Assembly: GCA_002914805.1 (NCBI GenBank)
Contig: JXTB01000095.1
Location: forward strand, 570,983-634,982
Reading direction: 5' to 3'
Length of the DNA: 64,000 bases
From: Parasponia andersonii
Lineage: Eukaryota > Streptophyta > Magnoliopsida > Rosales > Cannabaceae
Under the pieces are notes generated by a model. It saw nothing but the letters and a program-made list of their open reading frames with translations, searched no databases and was not told the origin of the DNA. Positions within the stretch are counted from its first letter, which is position 1, and every line of letters begins with the position of its first letter. The translations under genes and the position numbers were made by a program. This document shows, in pieces, positions 34,983 through 47,056 of the stretch.

Positions 34983-37899
34983 TGTAATGCCCAAGATTCT
35001 CACATACATAATAGGCCAATAATAAATATGTTTATATTACATAATAGACATATCATGAAACTAGTGTCAATTTTATGATAAATTGCTCATTTTGATCGTT
35101 AAATTCTTTTAATATATATTATTATACTAATGGTTATCGAAGTATTTTCATGCAGTGTAAAGGCTCAGTACCCTCAGAGAGAGAGAGCTTGGTGTGAAAA
35201 GAATAAAGACTATATTCATGAATAATAATATCATATGCACATGCATTAAAAACTATGTCTATTGATAACTTGGTCAAATAGTAGTTTTTCGGTAAAATGT
35301 ATTTTTCACGCTTTTTGGAGCCAAATTCACTGTGCATTTAGCACGTCAAATAGTTTTAATTTAATGTTTAGGAATCATTTCTAGCATTTTAAAAATTGTT
35401 CATTCTAGGTAAGCACTAGGTGGCAGTCACTATACTGAACTATGTTTAATTATGCTAAGCTAGCTTAGATTCAGCTTAATTGCGTAATGTTATCTTTGTG
35501 CATTCTATCAATTGAGCAATTATACTTTCTTTTCATCGTCAATTAGAGTCTAATTGACTTTCTTTTTATGTTTAATGATTGATTATGGGGCTAGGTTCCA
35601 CCAAATTACAATAAGATTGGCCATATAGGATCATAAGTCAAAGTATAATTAGATTTCACTTTCTAAGCTAGGTTTCACCATTTTGGTCTACACTTGAGTG
35701 TATAGGATTGACCAGCAATGTTGTGAGTATTCTAAGGATGTTTTAGAGCTGGAAACATAGAAAGTAAGGTACAAAATAACCAAAATACCCCTTAGAATTT
35801 AAGTTACGCCATTCTTAGCCCTTAAGTATTGATTTTTGACCAAATCTGGTCATTTCTTTCCTCTTCCTCTCCAGCCACGACTTGAACTACTCAAGCCACT
35901 TTTTATACTTCTCTCAACTCCCCTTATCCATAGCTAATAGTTTCCAATTGGTAGAACTCAATTTGGAGCTCAAGAAAGCAAGATAGGTCCAAACTAGTCA
36001 AGGTAATTCTGCTAGTTCTTTTTCCTAGATTTTGTTTTATAATTTCAATTCTCTAGTTGATTCTACTTAAGTAATGTTTCCTCTAGGTCCTCTTGAGTCC
36101 CAAGATCAATTTCAAAGCCTTAGAAATCAATTTTTTGGAAGTAGAAGGCAAGAGCTTCAACAAAAGTTCAAACTAGTCAAGGTGAGCTTTTTATGGAATT
36201 TAGAATTGGTAATTTATTTCTAGTACTTTAACTCTTGAATTAAAACTTTTATTTGATGAATTAAGGTCTAAGAAAACCTTATATATGGCTGGAAACACAG
36301 AATTTAAGTGGAGGATCAAAGTTAGTCTTAAAGCCCCAAAGTTTGCTACTTGTGGATTCAAGTGTTTTCAAGTGTTTCCATTGTTAGAATAAGTTCCCCA
36401 TACTTGTAATCTGATTTTATAAAATTGAAATGTATATTTTGTTGATCTCGTGATATAAATATATTTGTTTTGTTGCTGTTTGTGACAATAGAAAAGTGTA
36501 AAAGTGGAAACTTTGTCTAAATGAAAGGAATTCAAATGTACCTAGATTACTCTAAATGATCCTCTTTGAATTGTATATGTGAAAATTGGCTTGTTGATTG
36601 TTATTACAGGTCTTAATGATTTTAATGATGTGGGGATGTCTTAAAAATAAGGAAGGTGCTGTCCAAATATTTCTAGAACCAAATGGTACCATTTAGAAGC
36701 AAATGGACTAGTTTTTATGGAAGTAGATGACATTTTGGTTCATTTTGTGATTAGGGTTCTTTCTTTTGTAAAAGCTGTGATTCGGTCTTGTACTTGTTTT
36801 CTTTAAACATTTTACATTATAGTGATAATGTTAGTAATAAAATTGATATCAGGTCTTCCACATACCTTGTCATAGAGGGTACTGACCTTTTCCACTATCT
36901 TTTCTACCGGACATAAGGTAAGTGAAGATTTATTTTAACTGCAACACAAGAATAATAGTAGGTACAAGATGTTTTCTTACATGTTTATGTGTATTATTTC
37001 AATTATATGTTATTTATATTATTATTGTAAATTTTACGGAAATATAAGTATGGCATGATCATTTAAGTATGATTTTCAAAGAAGTGAAGTTTTCCACACA
37101 TTGGATTTAAAGTAGTACCATTGTACTAATTTTACAAGATATATTTTAAGTACAGTGTTTAGTCTGTCTGCGTCGGATAAGTATGGTTTACACAGGCATC
37201 CTTCCCGCATAGGTAGGCACGGCTTACCGATTGCTAGTACTGAGCATTGTACTATGAGATTTATTAGGTGCATTACTTAGTCGGTCTGCGTTGGGTAGGT
37301 ATGGTTCACATTGGCCATGTGTTTCCTTCCTGCACAGGCGGGCACGGCCTACCGACTGCCGCGACTTTTTAATGTACTCAAGGGCACCATAAAGAAATAT
37401 TTTCTAAGAAAAGTACATCAAAATGAAAAGTTATGGAAGAAAGATTACAATGGGAATTTCAATGAAGTTTATGCACAAAACATGTTCACGATCATGCATG
37501 ATCTTTACTTACTGAGCATTAGCTCATTTAGTTCCTGTGATGCAGGTGAGGATATATATGATGTATAGAGTTGCCGATTGCCTAGCACGCTTTCTTGTTG
37601 CCATGATTATACAGATGTAGACAAGCTTAACTTATGGGCGATGCTTTCTTTGTATTTTAATATTTTGGTGTGATGTAAATATTATTGCGGATGGCAAGAT
37701 AAATAGATTAGGACTTTTTGATTGTACAGTTTGTAAAGACACTTTCAGAAAGTAATGCCACGCAGGTTCTTTCGTTTTAGAGTTTAAAAAGTTTAAATTA
37801 GCCCAAATTTTTGAACAAAACTAAAGTTATGGTTTATTAAAGAGTAATACTTCCTAGTTTGATTTACAAAGTCATGTAGTTAAGCTAGGGGGCGTAACA
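34983..37899 (+). repeat. Solo LTR (family S), plus orientation, inside the Gypsy-C 3' LTR
   Basis: The 2917-bp insert begins TGTAATGCCCAAGATTCTCA and ends GGGGGCGTAACA. A perfect target duplication, AATTG, lies at 34978-34982 and 37900-37904. The same family occurs inverted at 25789-28150. Internally an imperfect tandem duplication of period 118 bp (agtctgtctgcgtcgg at 37161, repeated at 37279) is present. A Tekay-like phrase, gagcattagctcatttag, lies near 37517. No internal coding region remains. Confidence 0.9.
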
Positions 37900-38676
37900 A
37901 ATTGTGATGAAAGGATGAGAGCTCATGGGACATATAGATTTATGTGATGTATGTTATGCTTGTTTTATCATGGTTTTTAATAAGTTTTGACCTTAATGTC
38001 TGGTTTTGTTTTTTAGCATGAATTCCTGTTTTGATTTTTTATATATGTTTTGAATGCTTAATATTTATAAAATAGTTTCCAAAACTACTAACTATATAGG
38101 TGTTTTGAGAATTATAGAAGGTTTTCTCAAAAAGATAATTGGATAATCTATTGGGCATTTTATATTCACCCCACCTATTTTCTTCTTGAGTAGTATCTAG
38201 TACAACATTGGTGACCAACAAGTAGATTAGGAGGCTATATTTCATTTATAATGTGTGACTTGGCAAGCTAAAGATGTTGATTTAAAACTTGTGTTTATGT
38301 CTTGTTAAATAAATGAATTTTTTAGCATTTGAACTAATTTTATTACTTTTGAGTATGTATGTATACAATATATACCATATTAGTACTTGATATTGAGGTA
38401 TGAATGATGATGCACATTAATTATTTGAATTTTATTTTTTAAAAACTTATTTAGTCTATATTTATTTGTGACTACGAGCTGCAGTATAGGTTGACTGATT
38501 AGAAATCAAAATATTTTTTTTAATAATTTCACTGGTTAGAATTCCAAATATTTTACTTAATTGGATTGTTTTAAAAAAATTCAAAACTTTTTAAACCTTT
38601 TTAGAATAAATAAAGGAATTTCCAATTCTAGTGAAATTCTATTTCTACTACTTGTTTAGGATTTGAGTCGTGATAC

Positions 38677-38798
38677 AAAGGAGTCTATAAATATAATCTT
38701 TTACTTTTTTTATAAAAACATTAGATATGATTAATGGTATTAAAATATCTTTCCTTTTAATTTTTCTATAAAAACTACCTGTATTTTTAGACTCCTTT
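38677..38798. repeat. 122-bp inverted-repeat (MITE-like) element
   Basis: The ends AAAGGAGTCTATAAATA (38677-38693) and TATTTTTAGACTCCTTT (38782-38798) are inverted repeats of 17 bp with one mismatch. The interior is AT-rich and noncoding. It abuts the exact end of the Gypsy-C 3' LTR. No target duplication is evident, so it could be a MITE or a foldback remnant. Confidence 0.55.
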
Positions 38799-38849
38799 AA
38801 AATTAATTATTTTAAATTATATCCGACTTTTGAATTCTAACAAATTAAT

Positions 38850-38912
38850 ATCTACCAAGGTGCCTTGGTAGATAAAATCTTCCTCGGTGCCTTATAAGCG
38901 CCGTGGTACATA
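38850..38912. repeat. CACTA left subterminal repeats
   Basis: ATCTACCAAGGTGCCTTGGT continues as a 24-bp near-perfect palindrome (38850-38873). It is followed by tcggtgccttataagcgccg (38884-38903), the same repeat type that fills the right end at 47057-47356. These are the presumed binding sites of the TNPA-like protein. Confidence 0.75.
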
Positions 38913-39289
38913 TTTCCAGGGGGTATTTGTAACGTATTTGTCTATACTACTCCCTGGAATTTTATAAATATAATCCAAATTTATTACATACACCAAATAT
39001 TTGAAATAAAATGGAGTATAAATATATATTTACATACTGATATTAAATTAACATAATAATTTGATCATAATCATATCCATATAGTCTATATAAACTAAGT
39101 ATATATATATATTAGTTTTCTAAACCAAACTAATATGATCATCAAAGACTACAAATAGTTTAAATAAACAAAGATTAAAAACCTCAAATAAGAAGTTGTA
39201 TTAGTTCTATGACCCACTCTTTAAGAAATCTGTTGATATCATCCTTTGTATAGAAATTTTGTCCATTAAACTATAAATTCAAACACCTT

Positions 39290-42260
39290 ATTTGTTAGAA
39301 AGTTATCAATCAAACTATAAATTAGAATAGAACTAATTAAACATATGATTACATACTATTATGGTAAATGATTTAATATTAGCTTGTTCAATGACTTCTC
39401 TCATAAATTTACATATATAGAATCTGCACTTAACACTTGTCGGTTGTCTTGGGCACTATACATAAGCATAAAGTAAACATAAGTAATTTTAATTAATCTT
39501 CCATCCAACAAGTGTTATTAATTCAAGTTTAGTACCTTTATTAACTTATAAACTGGACCATTTGGTCTTCCTTTCTTCCCTTTTTCTACATTATATATCT
39601 TGAATGCACTTTGAATTGGAAATGCACAAACACAATAATAAAAGTTTAGCAATAACAACCATAAGTAAAAATACCATAAGAAATTGAACTATAATAAAAT
39701 AACTACTAGAGAACTTACTCGATCATTGTTAAACCAATTTTCTCATAGAGACCTAAGCCGAGAGGATCTAGAAACTATGCATAATCTTTAAGAGGATAAA
39801 TGATAAGCAACATCCAATGGTCCCTACTCATAAAATTGATGACACAGATTATTAATATGTAACAATTAACTTCATATAGGAAGTAGTTGATCATATGACA
39901 ATTTGTTAAGTTTAAAATCTTACCCTTGATTCCAAAGTGTAATAAGAAATTGATGTTCATTCTCCATGGATAATATCTGGGTTGCTAAACTTATAGCATG
40001 ATCCTCACGTGAACCACCTTCTATAGCAACTACACTAGGATCCATGAACATATACCTAGCTTGATAGCCATATTGGGTCACTAAATGGTGTAAATGCCTA
40101 CAAGTACAAAATGCAATGTGAAATAAGTGTTGTATTATATAATTGCCAACTATAGATACATGTATATATATGAAGTTCTATATATATAAAAAAAATAAAC
40201 TTCTTACTTTATGTATAACGTAATAGGCACGACCCCAATCTTTTGTAACGTGCAAAACTCAATTATGTCTTCTTTGAATACGGGCAAACGAAAAGCCTCT
40301 CCAAACACTTCTTCATCAAAGAGAACATTAACAACAACAGCTTCATCCACTCCTTGAATGGTATTCAATAGTAATCTTATAGAAGCTGGTGCACCACCAA
40401 CAAATCTAAATTGTGTTTATGTAACAGATTCTGCTTTCTTTCTATGTGGATGTACTCTTTCTTGTGTTTGAGCTAGCTGTGGTTGTGAAGATTTATTCTT
40501 CCCCGTTTGATGCCTATTTATATCATTAAACTCCTAAAATCCAAATAAATGATGAAATGTAACAAACAAGTTAATAATTCACATTAGAATTCAATAAAGA
40601 ATGAATTTATTTGGAAAATGAGTCTGCATACCAAATTATCTTCAAAGATGACAAGCATCTTAGGCCATACAAGATGCAATCCAAGTGTGTCACCTACCAA
40701 CCTTGTATCATCATTTGGATTTGGAATAGGAATTAGGACTGTAGTATCAAAAACAACCTCTACTGATACATGAAAATTATTCTCTCCCGAATTTCTGCCG
40801 TGAATAATAGTTGATGAGGTTGACTCTTGTACATGTCCTAAAGCAACAATGTTATCATGAGACCATACTGCAAGCTTGCATGGTCAATTCTACAATATAG
40901 AAAATCAAACACAATTTATAAATACAAGTAGTTAATAAACAAATAAGAAAGAAACTCATATAAACATATTTTTTTGAGTAGTGAAGATGTTTCTGCAGCC
41001 ACCATTGGATTTACATGTATCTCTTGTGGTTGCACTTCTTCCCTTTGAACTTCTGGCCGTGAAGGAGTTGTATTAGAACCATCAACATTACTTTGTTGTC
41101 CTACTTGAATCTTAGCAATTTCTGCTTTGAACATTTCTTCTTGTTCTTTAAGCATTTGTTGCATCTTGCATGTCTGTTCATCTTGCCATTATTTCAAATC
41201 AAATGATTGTTACTTCTTTGTTGGAGCAGGTTGATGAAAATATTGTCTGTGGCTAATGTGAAATCCTATTCCCCATACACGTCCAGAATATTCAGGAGTG
41301 CCTAAAGCCATTGTTAAAATATCATTAGAACTATCTATCTTGAGATTTCCCTCTTGGAATTGTTGATTATAATCTTCCAATAAAACATGTACAGAATTGA
41401 ACATTAGACTATGCTATACTTTTAACAAAATTATAAATTAATATAATCAATATGTTGTAATAAGCAACTTATAATTCTATCAACTATCACTTTGATTTCC
41501 TCAGTATGACCTCCTTTTTTAGGGACGCGTCCTCTACTCCATAGCACGGATCTATCAATACTACATCGGCCTTCGTCTTTTTCAATCTTAGCTTCTAATC
41601 CAGCATAACTTAAGTGAGACATACGATGTGGATATTTATTTTGCGTTGCTCTTCCCTGTTATACTTTCCTAGGTTCCTCCCATTCTGCACTTAATCTTTT
41701 CTTAACAAACTCATTTCAAACTTTAGGTTCAATCCATGGTGCATATGATGCTGAAGAGTGTTCTAATAACTATGGACAAGTATGTCTATACTTATAAATC
41801 AGTTCAGTTATAATCCTAGACTTAAAATCTCTCCATATTTTCCCACAACTTTTTAAAGTTTTTTTTTTTTGCTTTGTAGTCCAATACAAATGTTTCCTAC
41901 AATGTAAAAGAAATAATGTTAATACCAAATATATATTCTAATAAATATGAAATAAAAAGATTCATGTTCATACCAATATTATATGCCAGAGCTCATCTTT
42001 TAGGTCTGTTGGTACAAGCGTCTAGTTATCAATATTTATTAGGATCTTGCGACGAATCATAAGGCTACAAAAGCTCACCAAATGTTTACCTTCATCTCCA
42101 GTTGGTTGTCCCTATTCATTGTATGTGACAACTTCTTTTTTGTTATCAATTCTTTTTATAATCAACTCCTTCATTTGAGTCGTTCCTCTTGTTTTCTTTC
42201 ACCTATACTATTTTATGATGGTGTAAATTGATAAACATCATTTGCACCTTCATTTTCCAT
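39290..42260 (-). pseudogene. CACTA accessory gene: Transposase_24, DUF8039, Ulp1-like protease
   Basis: The likely start is the ATG at 42260 (MENEGANDVYQFTPS). A Transposase_24 region follows: MKELIIKRIDNKKEVVTYNE near 42175, then MSHLSYAGLEAKIEKDEGR (from 41622) and NDILTMALGTPEYSGRVWGIG (about 41330-41265). A Gln/Glu-rich coiled segment runs 41164-41000. A DUF8039 domain is at about 40880-40640 (CKLAVWSHDNIVALG, IPIPNPNDDTRLVGDTLG). A Ulp1/C48 protease domain has HWMLLIIYP (His near 39818), FLDPLG (Asp near 39766) and, after an intron-like gap, SVKCRFYICKFMRE (Cys near 39427). This matches the His-Asp-Cys order of SUMO-type proteases. The gene is split by introns and by several stops, for example just after 40965 and near 39774. 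Such fusions are known in plant CACTA elements; the substrate is unknown. Confidence 0.8.
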
Positions 42261-42429
42261 GTCAATAATTACCTGTTAAATAATAAAATCACAAATATAG
42301 ATAAAAAAATTAAGATAGAAAATAATAAGCATGTAAACATAAGAGATAATATATTTAAAAAAACAAAACATCAATACATAAAGATATAAAATGAAACAAA
42401 AATATATAACTTATTTGATTTGTATCTCA

Positions 42430-45400
42430 TTGGTTTCTTTCTTTGATTATCAATCTAAATACCTTCACAATCATCTCATAAATATGTAACATCAACTTCA
42501 TTAACGTCTTCTATCAAAACCTCCACCGAAACTCCTTTTGAAAATATTTCATGAGCAACAAGTATTTCGTTCTCATATTCAACTCCTAAATTTTGATATT
42601 CTTTTGGTTTTGTTGTAAGAACAATTGACCATCGAGTATCAAGTGGTTCATTGATGTAAAATACTTGTTTTACTTATGTTACCAATATAAATGGATCATT
42701 CTTGTGACCTATCCGGTTTAGATCAACTAAAGTGAAGCCTAACTCATCTTCTCTAACCCTATGGTTACTCTCCACCCATTGACACATAAACACCAGGAAC
42801 CGAAATGTTACAAAATCAAGTTCCCAAATTTCCTCAATAACGCTATAGTATACCATATCACCCTTTATTGGGTTTTATCCTTCGAACTTGAAAATTGTAT
42901 AATTTTTGCAACAATACTTACCCCACTATTTTGGGTTGTTCTTATGTTGTCGCGGTCTCTTGTGCAAAAATGAACACTGTTAACTTGATAAGCATTTTAC
43001 TTAATTATATCCAATGATGGTCCACGTGATATCTATTTCAATGTATCAGATAGATTATGTGTTGCCTTATTCATTTCAACTATAATCTATTCAAAATGCA
43101 AAATTAACAATTAGAAAACCCAACATATTAGTACTCATACTCTAAAATAGGGAAAAAATGAAATCAAACTATTAATTATAACAACTAATTGGAAGTACCC
43201 GTTCGCGAAACCAACTACTAAAAGTTCGATGATGTTCATCATGGATCCATTTCTCTCTTTTTGATTTCATTGAGAATTGTGTTTTGATCAAATTTATATG
43301 CTCCCTTCAACAAATCATCCCCAAAGTAAATTATTATTATTAAAGAATTCAACATTCAATTAATACAAATCTAATTAACGATAAAACTTACTCGATGAAA
43401 GGTTGGACTTCAGCTATATTTTGTAACAAAGTACGATATGCTTGGTCTAGTTGTTCTCGTTTAACTGTACACACGACACCACTACTTATGATTTTATTAA
43501 TATTTGAAGATGTGGGTACTCCAATAGCTTCTACATTTGCCAAATACTCACAACAAAACTCAACAGCTTCTTCTGCGATATAACACTCTACAATGCATCC
43601 TTCTGGCCGGCTTTGATTTCTAACATATCCTTTTAAAATTTTCATGTATCTCTCAAATAGATACATCCATCTCAAATAAACAGGACCACATAACTTCACT
43701 TCTCTAACCAAATGTACAGTAAGATGTATCATTATATAAAAAAAAAACTAGAAGAAAAAAACTGCTCGAACATGCACAATGTTACAATAAGTTCACGTTG
43801 TAGTTTGTCTAACTTGGAAACATCGACTACCTTAGAAAAAATTCCATTAAAAAATAAGCATAATCTGGTGATTGCATATCGAACATTTTTAGGTAATACG
43901 GACCTGATCGCTATAGGTAGCAGACGTTGCATTAGTGTATGACAATCATGAGATTTAAGTCCAACTAGTTTCAAATTATTTATATCCACTAATGTTCTAA
44001 TATTAGAAGAATAGCCTTCAGGAACCTTCACATTAAATTAAGATTAACACAATTGATATTTTTCTTCTTTTTTCAATGTGAAGCAAGCAGGGGGTAAATA
44101 TGTTCGCTTCTTCCCCACTTTAGGAGCTAACTCTTTTCGAACACCCATGTCAACAAGATCCATGCAGACACCAATACTATCCTTATTCTTCCTTGGAATA
44201 TTTAATAAAGTTCCAATTATACTATCACATATGTTCTTCTCAATATGCATGACATCTAAGTTATATCTCAGAAGTAAATATTGCTAATACTCCAACAACT
44301 CTTTGGGGTTTTTACAACCTTCACATTACTGTGTCTTTTTTTTTTCTTACTGATATCACTTATTTTAACCTTTTCAAGCCTAAATTCGAACTTAGAGACT
44401 GTTTCTAGTATCACTATCCCATTAAAGGTTGTGGTGCCAATTCAAATTCTTGAGAACTATTAAATACTTTTTTCCAATTTCTGTATATATGTTTGCGAGA
44501 TAAAAATCTTATATGGCCCATGTAACTCAATTTTCTAGCATGTGTTAAGAACTGACAACTTGTTTTCTCATCACAAATAGGACATGCTTTATATTCTTTT
44601 GTGGAAAACCCAGACAAATTCCCATCTACAGGGAAGTCATTGATTGTCCATAGTAAGACAGCCTTGAGAATAAAATCTTCATCCTTAAATGCATCATAGG
44701 TTTTCACACCATCATTCCACAAACTGTTCAACTCATCAATCAACGGGGCTAAATATACATCAATGTCATTACCAGGTTTTCTAGGTCCTGATATTAACAT
44801 TGTAAGAAGTGTAAACTTTCTTTTCATATACAATCACGGAGGAAGATTGTAGATTACATGCATTACATGCCAATAACTGTATTTGCTACTTAGAATTGTA
44901 TGAGGATTAATACCATCCGCAGATAGACTAAGACAAAGATTCCTTGGATCACTTCCAAAAGAAGGCCATTTGTAATCTATTGTTTTCGAAGCCGGTAAAT
45001 CGGCTGGATATCTAAGTTTACCATCTTTTGTCCTCTCATTCACATGCCATATTAGATCTTTAGCATGCTCACGATTTCAGAATAGATGGGTAAAACGAGG
45101 AATTAGAGGAATATATCACAAAATCTTAGTAGGAGTTCTAACTTTTACCTCTTTAGAATTCTTATTCTGTTGCCACCTAGGCTCACCACATATTGGACAA
45201 CAAATTGCATCTTTAAATTTCTTTCGATTTAAAATACAATCATTTGGGCAAGCGTGAATTTTCTCATATTGCATACCCAATGAGTATAAAGTCTTTTTAG
45301 CCTTATAAAAGGAATGTGGCATCTCATTATCATTTGGCAATATCTCTCCTAGTAAAGCTAATAAGTCTGAAAAACTCTTATCACTCCATCCATATCTTGC

Positions 45401-45850
45401 TTTCAAATTATACAATTTCAATAATGCAGACAACTTTATAAATTTCGTACAATCCGGATAGATCGGTTTCTCAGCATCATTAAGTAATGATCGAAACTTA
45501 ATAGAATCTACATCTGTTTCATACTGTGCATCATCAATCATTTCAAAAAGATCATCATTTAAATCTAACTCATAATCATCTCTTATACTCTTTTTTGACG
45601 AAAATTCGGTAATTGGAACCTTTTCACCATGCCAAATCCATTGTTAGTAACTTTGATCTATTCCATTAAAATATAAGTGTTCTTTTATCTTTTTAACACC
45701 TATCTTTTGCAAATTTCCACATTTAATACATGGACATGGAATTAAATTGGAAACTTTGACATTTTCAATAGCAAACTCCAAAAAGCTATCAATTCCCTTT
45801 CTATATTCAGTCGATAGTCTATCCGCCAATATCTATTCCTTATCCATTCT
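42430..45850 (-). pseudogene. TNP2-type CACTA transposase (Transpos_assoc, Transposase_21, DUF4218, DUF4216)
   Basis: Read from an ATG at 45850 (MDKE, then a stop where TGG is usual, then LADRLSTEYRKGIDSFLEF). The N-terminal Transpos_assoc domain has the CPCIKC zinc motif near 45730. Transposase_21 follows, with YETDVDSIKF, CPNDC and CPICGEPRW near 45250-45170. SADGINPH (a likely catalytic Asp near 44916) comes next, then SGPRKPGNDIDVYLAPLIDEL, LLWTINDFP and LDVMHIEKN. DUF4218 is at 44000-43390 (DCHTLMQRLLPIAIRSVLP, LVREVKLCGPVYLRWMY). DUF4216 is at about 42980-42650 (RDNIRTTQNSGVS, IWELDFVTFR). The enzyme cuts the CACTA ends. Stops at about 45644, 45116 and 44834 and an intron-like gap near 43190-43080 are seen. 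Dead. Confidence 0.9.
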
Positions 45851-47039
45851 AAGCATAATTGAAAAAAAAATAAAAAACAAACAACTGATATAAAAAACTA
45901 ACTACCATAAAAAATTGTATATAATCTCCCATATTTCTAGCATTAACCAATTAAGTAACTAAACCATCAATTATAAGTTAACACTCATTTCAAATTATTC
46001 TTATATTTCTATGTACTGCTAAATTCAGAACTTAATTTATTCTTAAATAGTCTCATTTGTTACAAACAATTTGTCAATCAACCAAATATAACATATGACG
46101 AAATAATATCAACATAAATAATAAACTCAACCAATCCCACACAATTATAACATCATCATATCATCACAACATACAATTTCCTATATGATATCATATCTCA
46201 TCTAGTTTAAATTTTTGAAAATAATAAGATAAAACCAATGTGAAAGTGAAATGCATAAGTCTATAAAAGAAAAAAATTTGAGAAAACATACCTCAGTTTG
46301 CTCAGTTTGCTAATTCACAAGTAATCTAAGTACTCTAACTTCTACTAAAACCTATATGCAAATTAAAATGATAAATAAAATTAAACATCTATAATCTACA
46401 ATACTTTAAATTAAGCATTGAATATGTAAATTTCTAAAAAACTACACAATATTCAATTAAAATTGCATAAATTTGGATTAATTGACACTAATAATGGAAA
46501 TTAAAAAGCATAACCTAATATATAATTTCTAGTAAATAAACATGAAATTGGTATAAATTCATACAACACACCTTCAATTTGAAACTTTTTATAACTAAAT
46601 GAACTTACATTTCACTAAAATAAATTAAAAAAATAGCTACAAAATAATAACAAATTCGGATTAATTTACACTTAAATAGCAAAACATACTCAAAAATAAG
46701 ATTTCTACTAAATAAATAGTCTAACTCGGCATTACAAGAGTAAAAATTATCAATCCATGCTCAAAATATTCACATTTGATAAATTAGGATTCCAAATATA
46801 AACTCTTTCAAATATAATCTAAAACATGAAATTTCTACAAAATAATTAGTCAAAATCATGATTAAGACAATGAGTAATCTAATTTTAGTGACAAAAACGA
46901 GTTTAAAAGCTTAAACATACCTTGTTTACCAGAAAAAATGGTGAAAATGTTGGAAGGGGGAGACTGGCTGCGGCTGGAAGTGAAGAGGGAAAAGGGTGAG
47001 AAAAGTAAAAGAGAAGTGATATGGCCTCGTTATTTTGAG
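45851..47039 (-). other. CACTA 5' leader region
   Basis: This 1.2-kb AT-rich stretch lies between the TATA-like site and the TNP2 start. On the minus strand two donor-like sites, AACAAG|GTATGTTT near 46920 and ACTGAG|GTATGTTT near 46295, suggest that the transposase transcript has leader introns. No coding sequence is seen. Confidence 0.5.
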
Positions 47040-47056
47040 TCCTTTATATAGGGCTC
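47040..47056 (-). promoter_or_regulatory. TATA-like promoter of the CACTA transposase
   Basis: The minus strand reads CCTATATAAAGGACTC here, a strong plant TATA box, immediately inside the subterminal repeats and upstream of the transposase. This is the normal place for the En/Spm promoter. Confidence 0.55.

Larger units (their letters stand above)
20395..38677 (+). mobile_element. Gypsy-C: old Ty3/gypsy chromovirus (Tekay-like) with nested insertions
   Basis: Long LTRs (20395-22501; and 31183-38677 including two insertions) enclose gag, protease, RT, RNase H, integrase and a chromodomain remnant, in the gypsy order. A degenerate initiator-tRNA primer site follows the 5' LTR and a purine tract aaggagggcaagg precedes the 3' LTR. 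The chromodomain remnant near 30935-31075 points to the Tekay/Del group of chromoviruses. Without the insertions the 3' LTR is about 2.2 kb, matching the 2.1-kb 5' LTR. No convincing target duplication remains. Heavy LTR divergence and many breaks make it an old fossil. Insertions lie at 25789-28150, about 28156-29690, 32246-34620 and 34983-37899. Confidence 0.9.
31183..38677 (+). repeat. Gypsy-C 3' LTR, split into three pieces
   Basis: The LTR starts TGTAAAAACC directly after a purine tract. Piece 1 is 31183-32245, piece 2 is 34621-34982 and piece 3 is 37900-38677. They are colinear with the uninterrupted 5' LTR. The first gap is filled by a probable solo LTR (32246-34620) and the second by a family S solo LTR (34983-37899). 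The final bases GTGATACA mark the LTR end. Confidence 0.85.
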
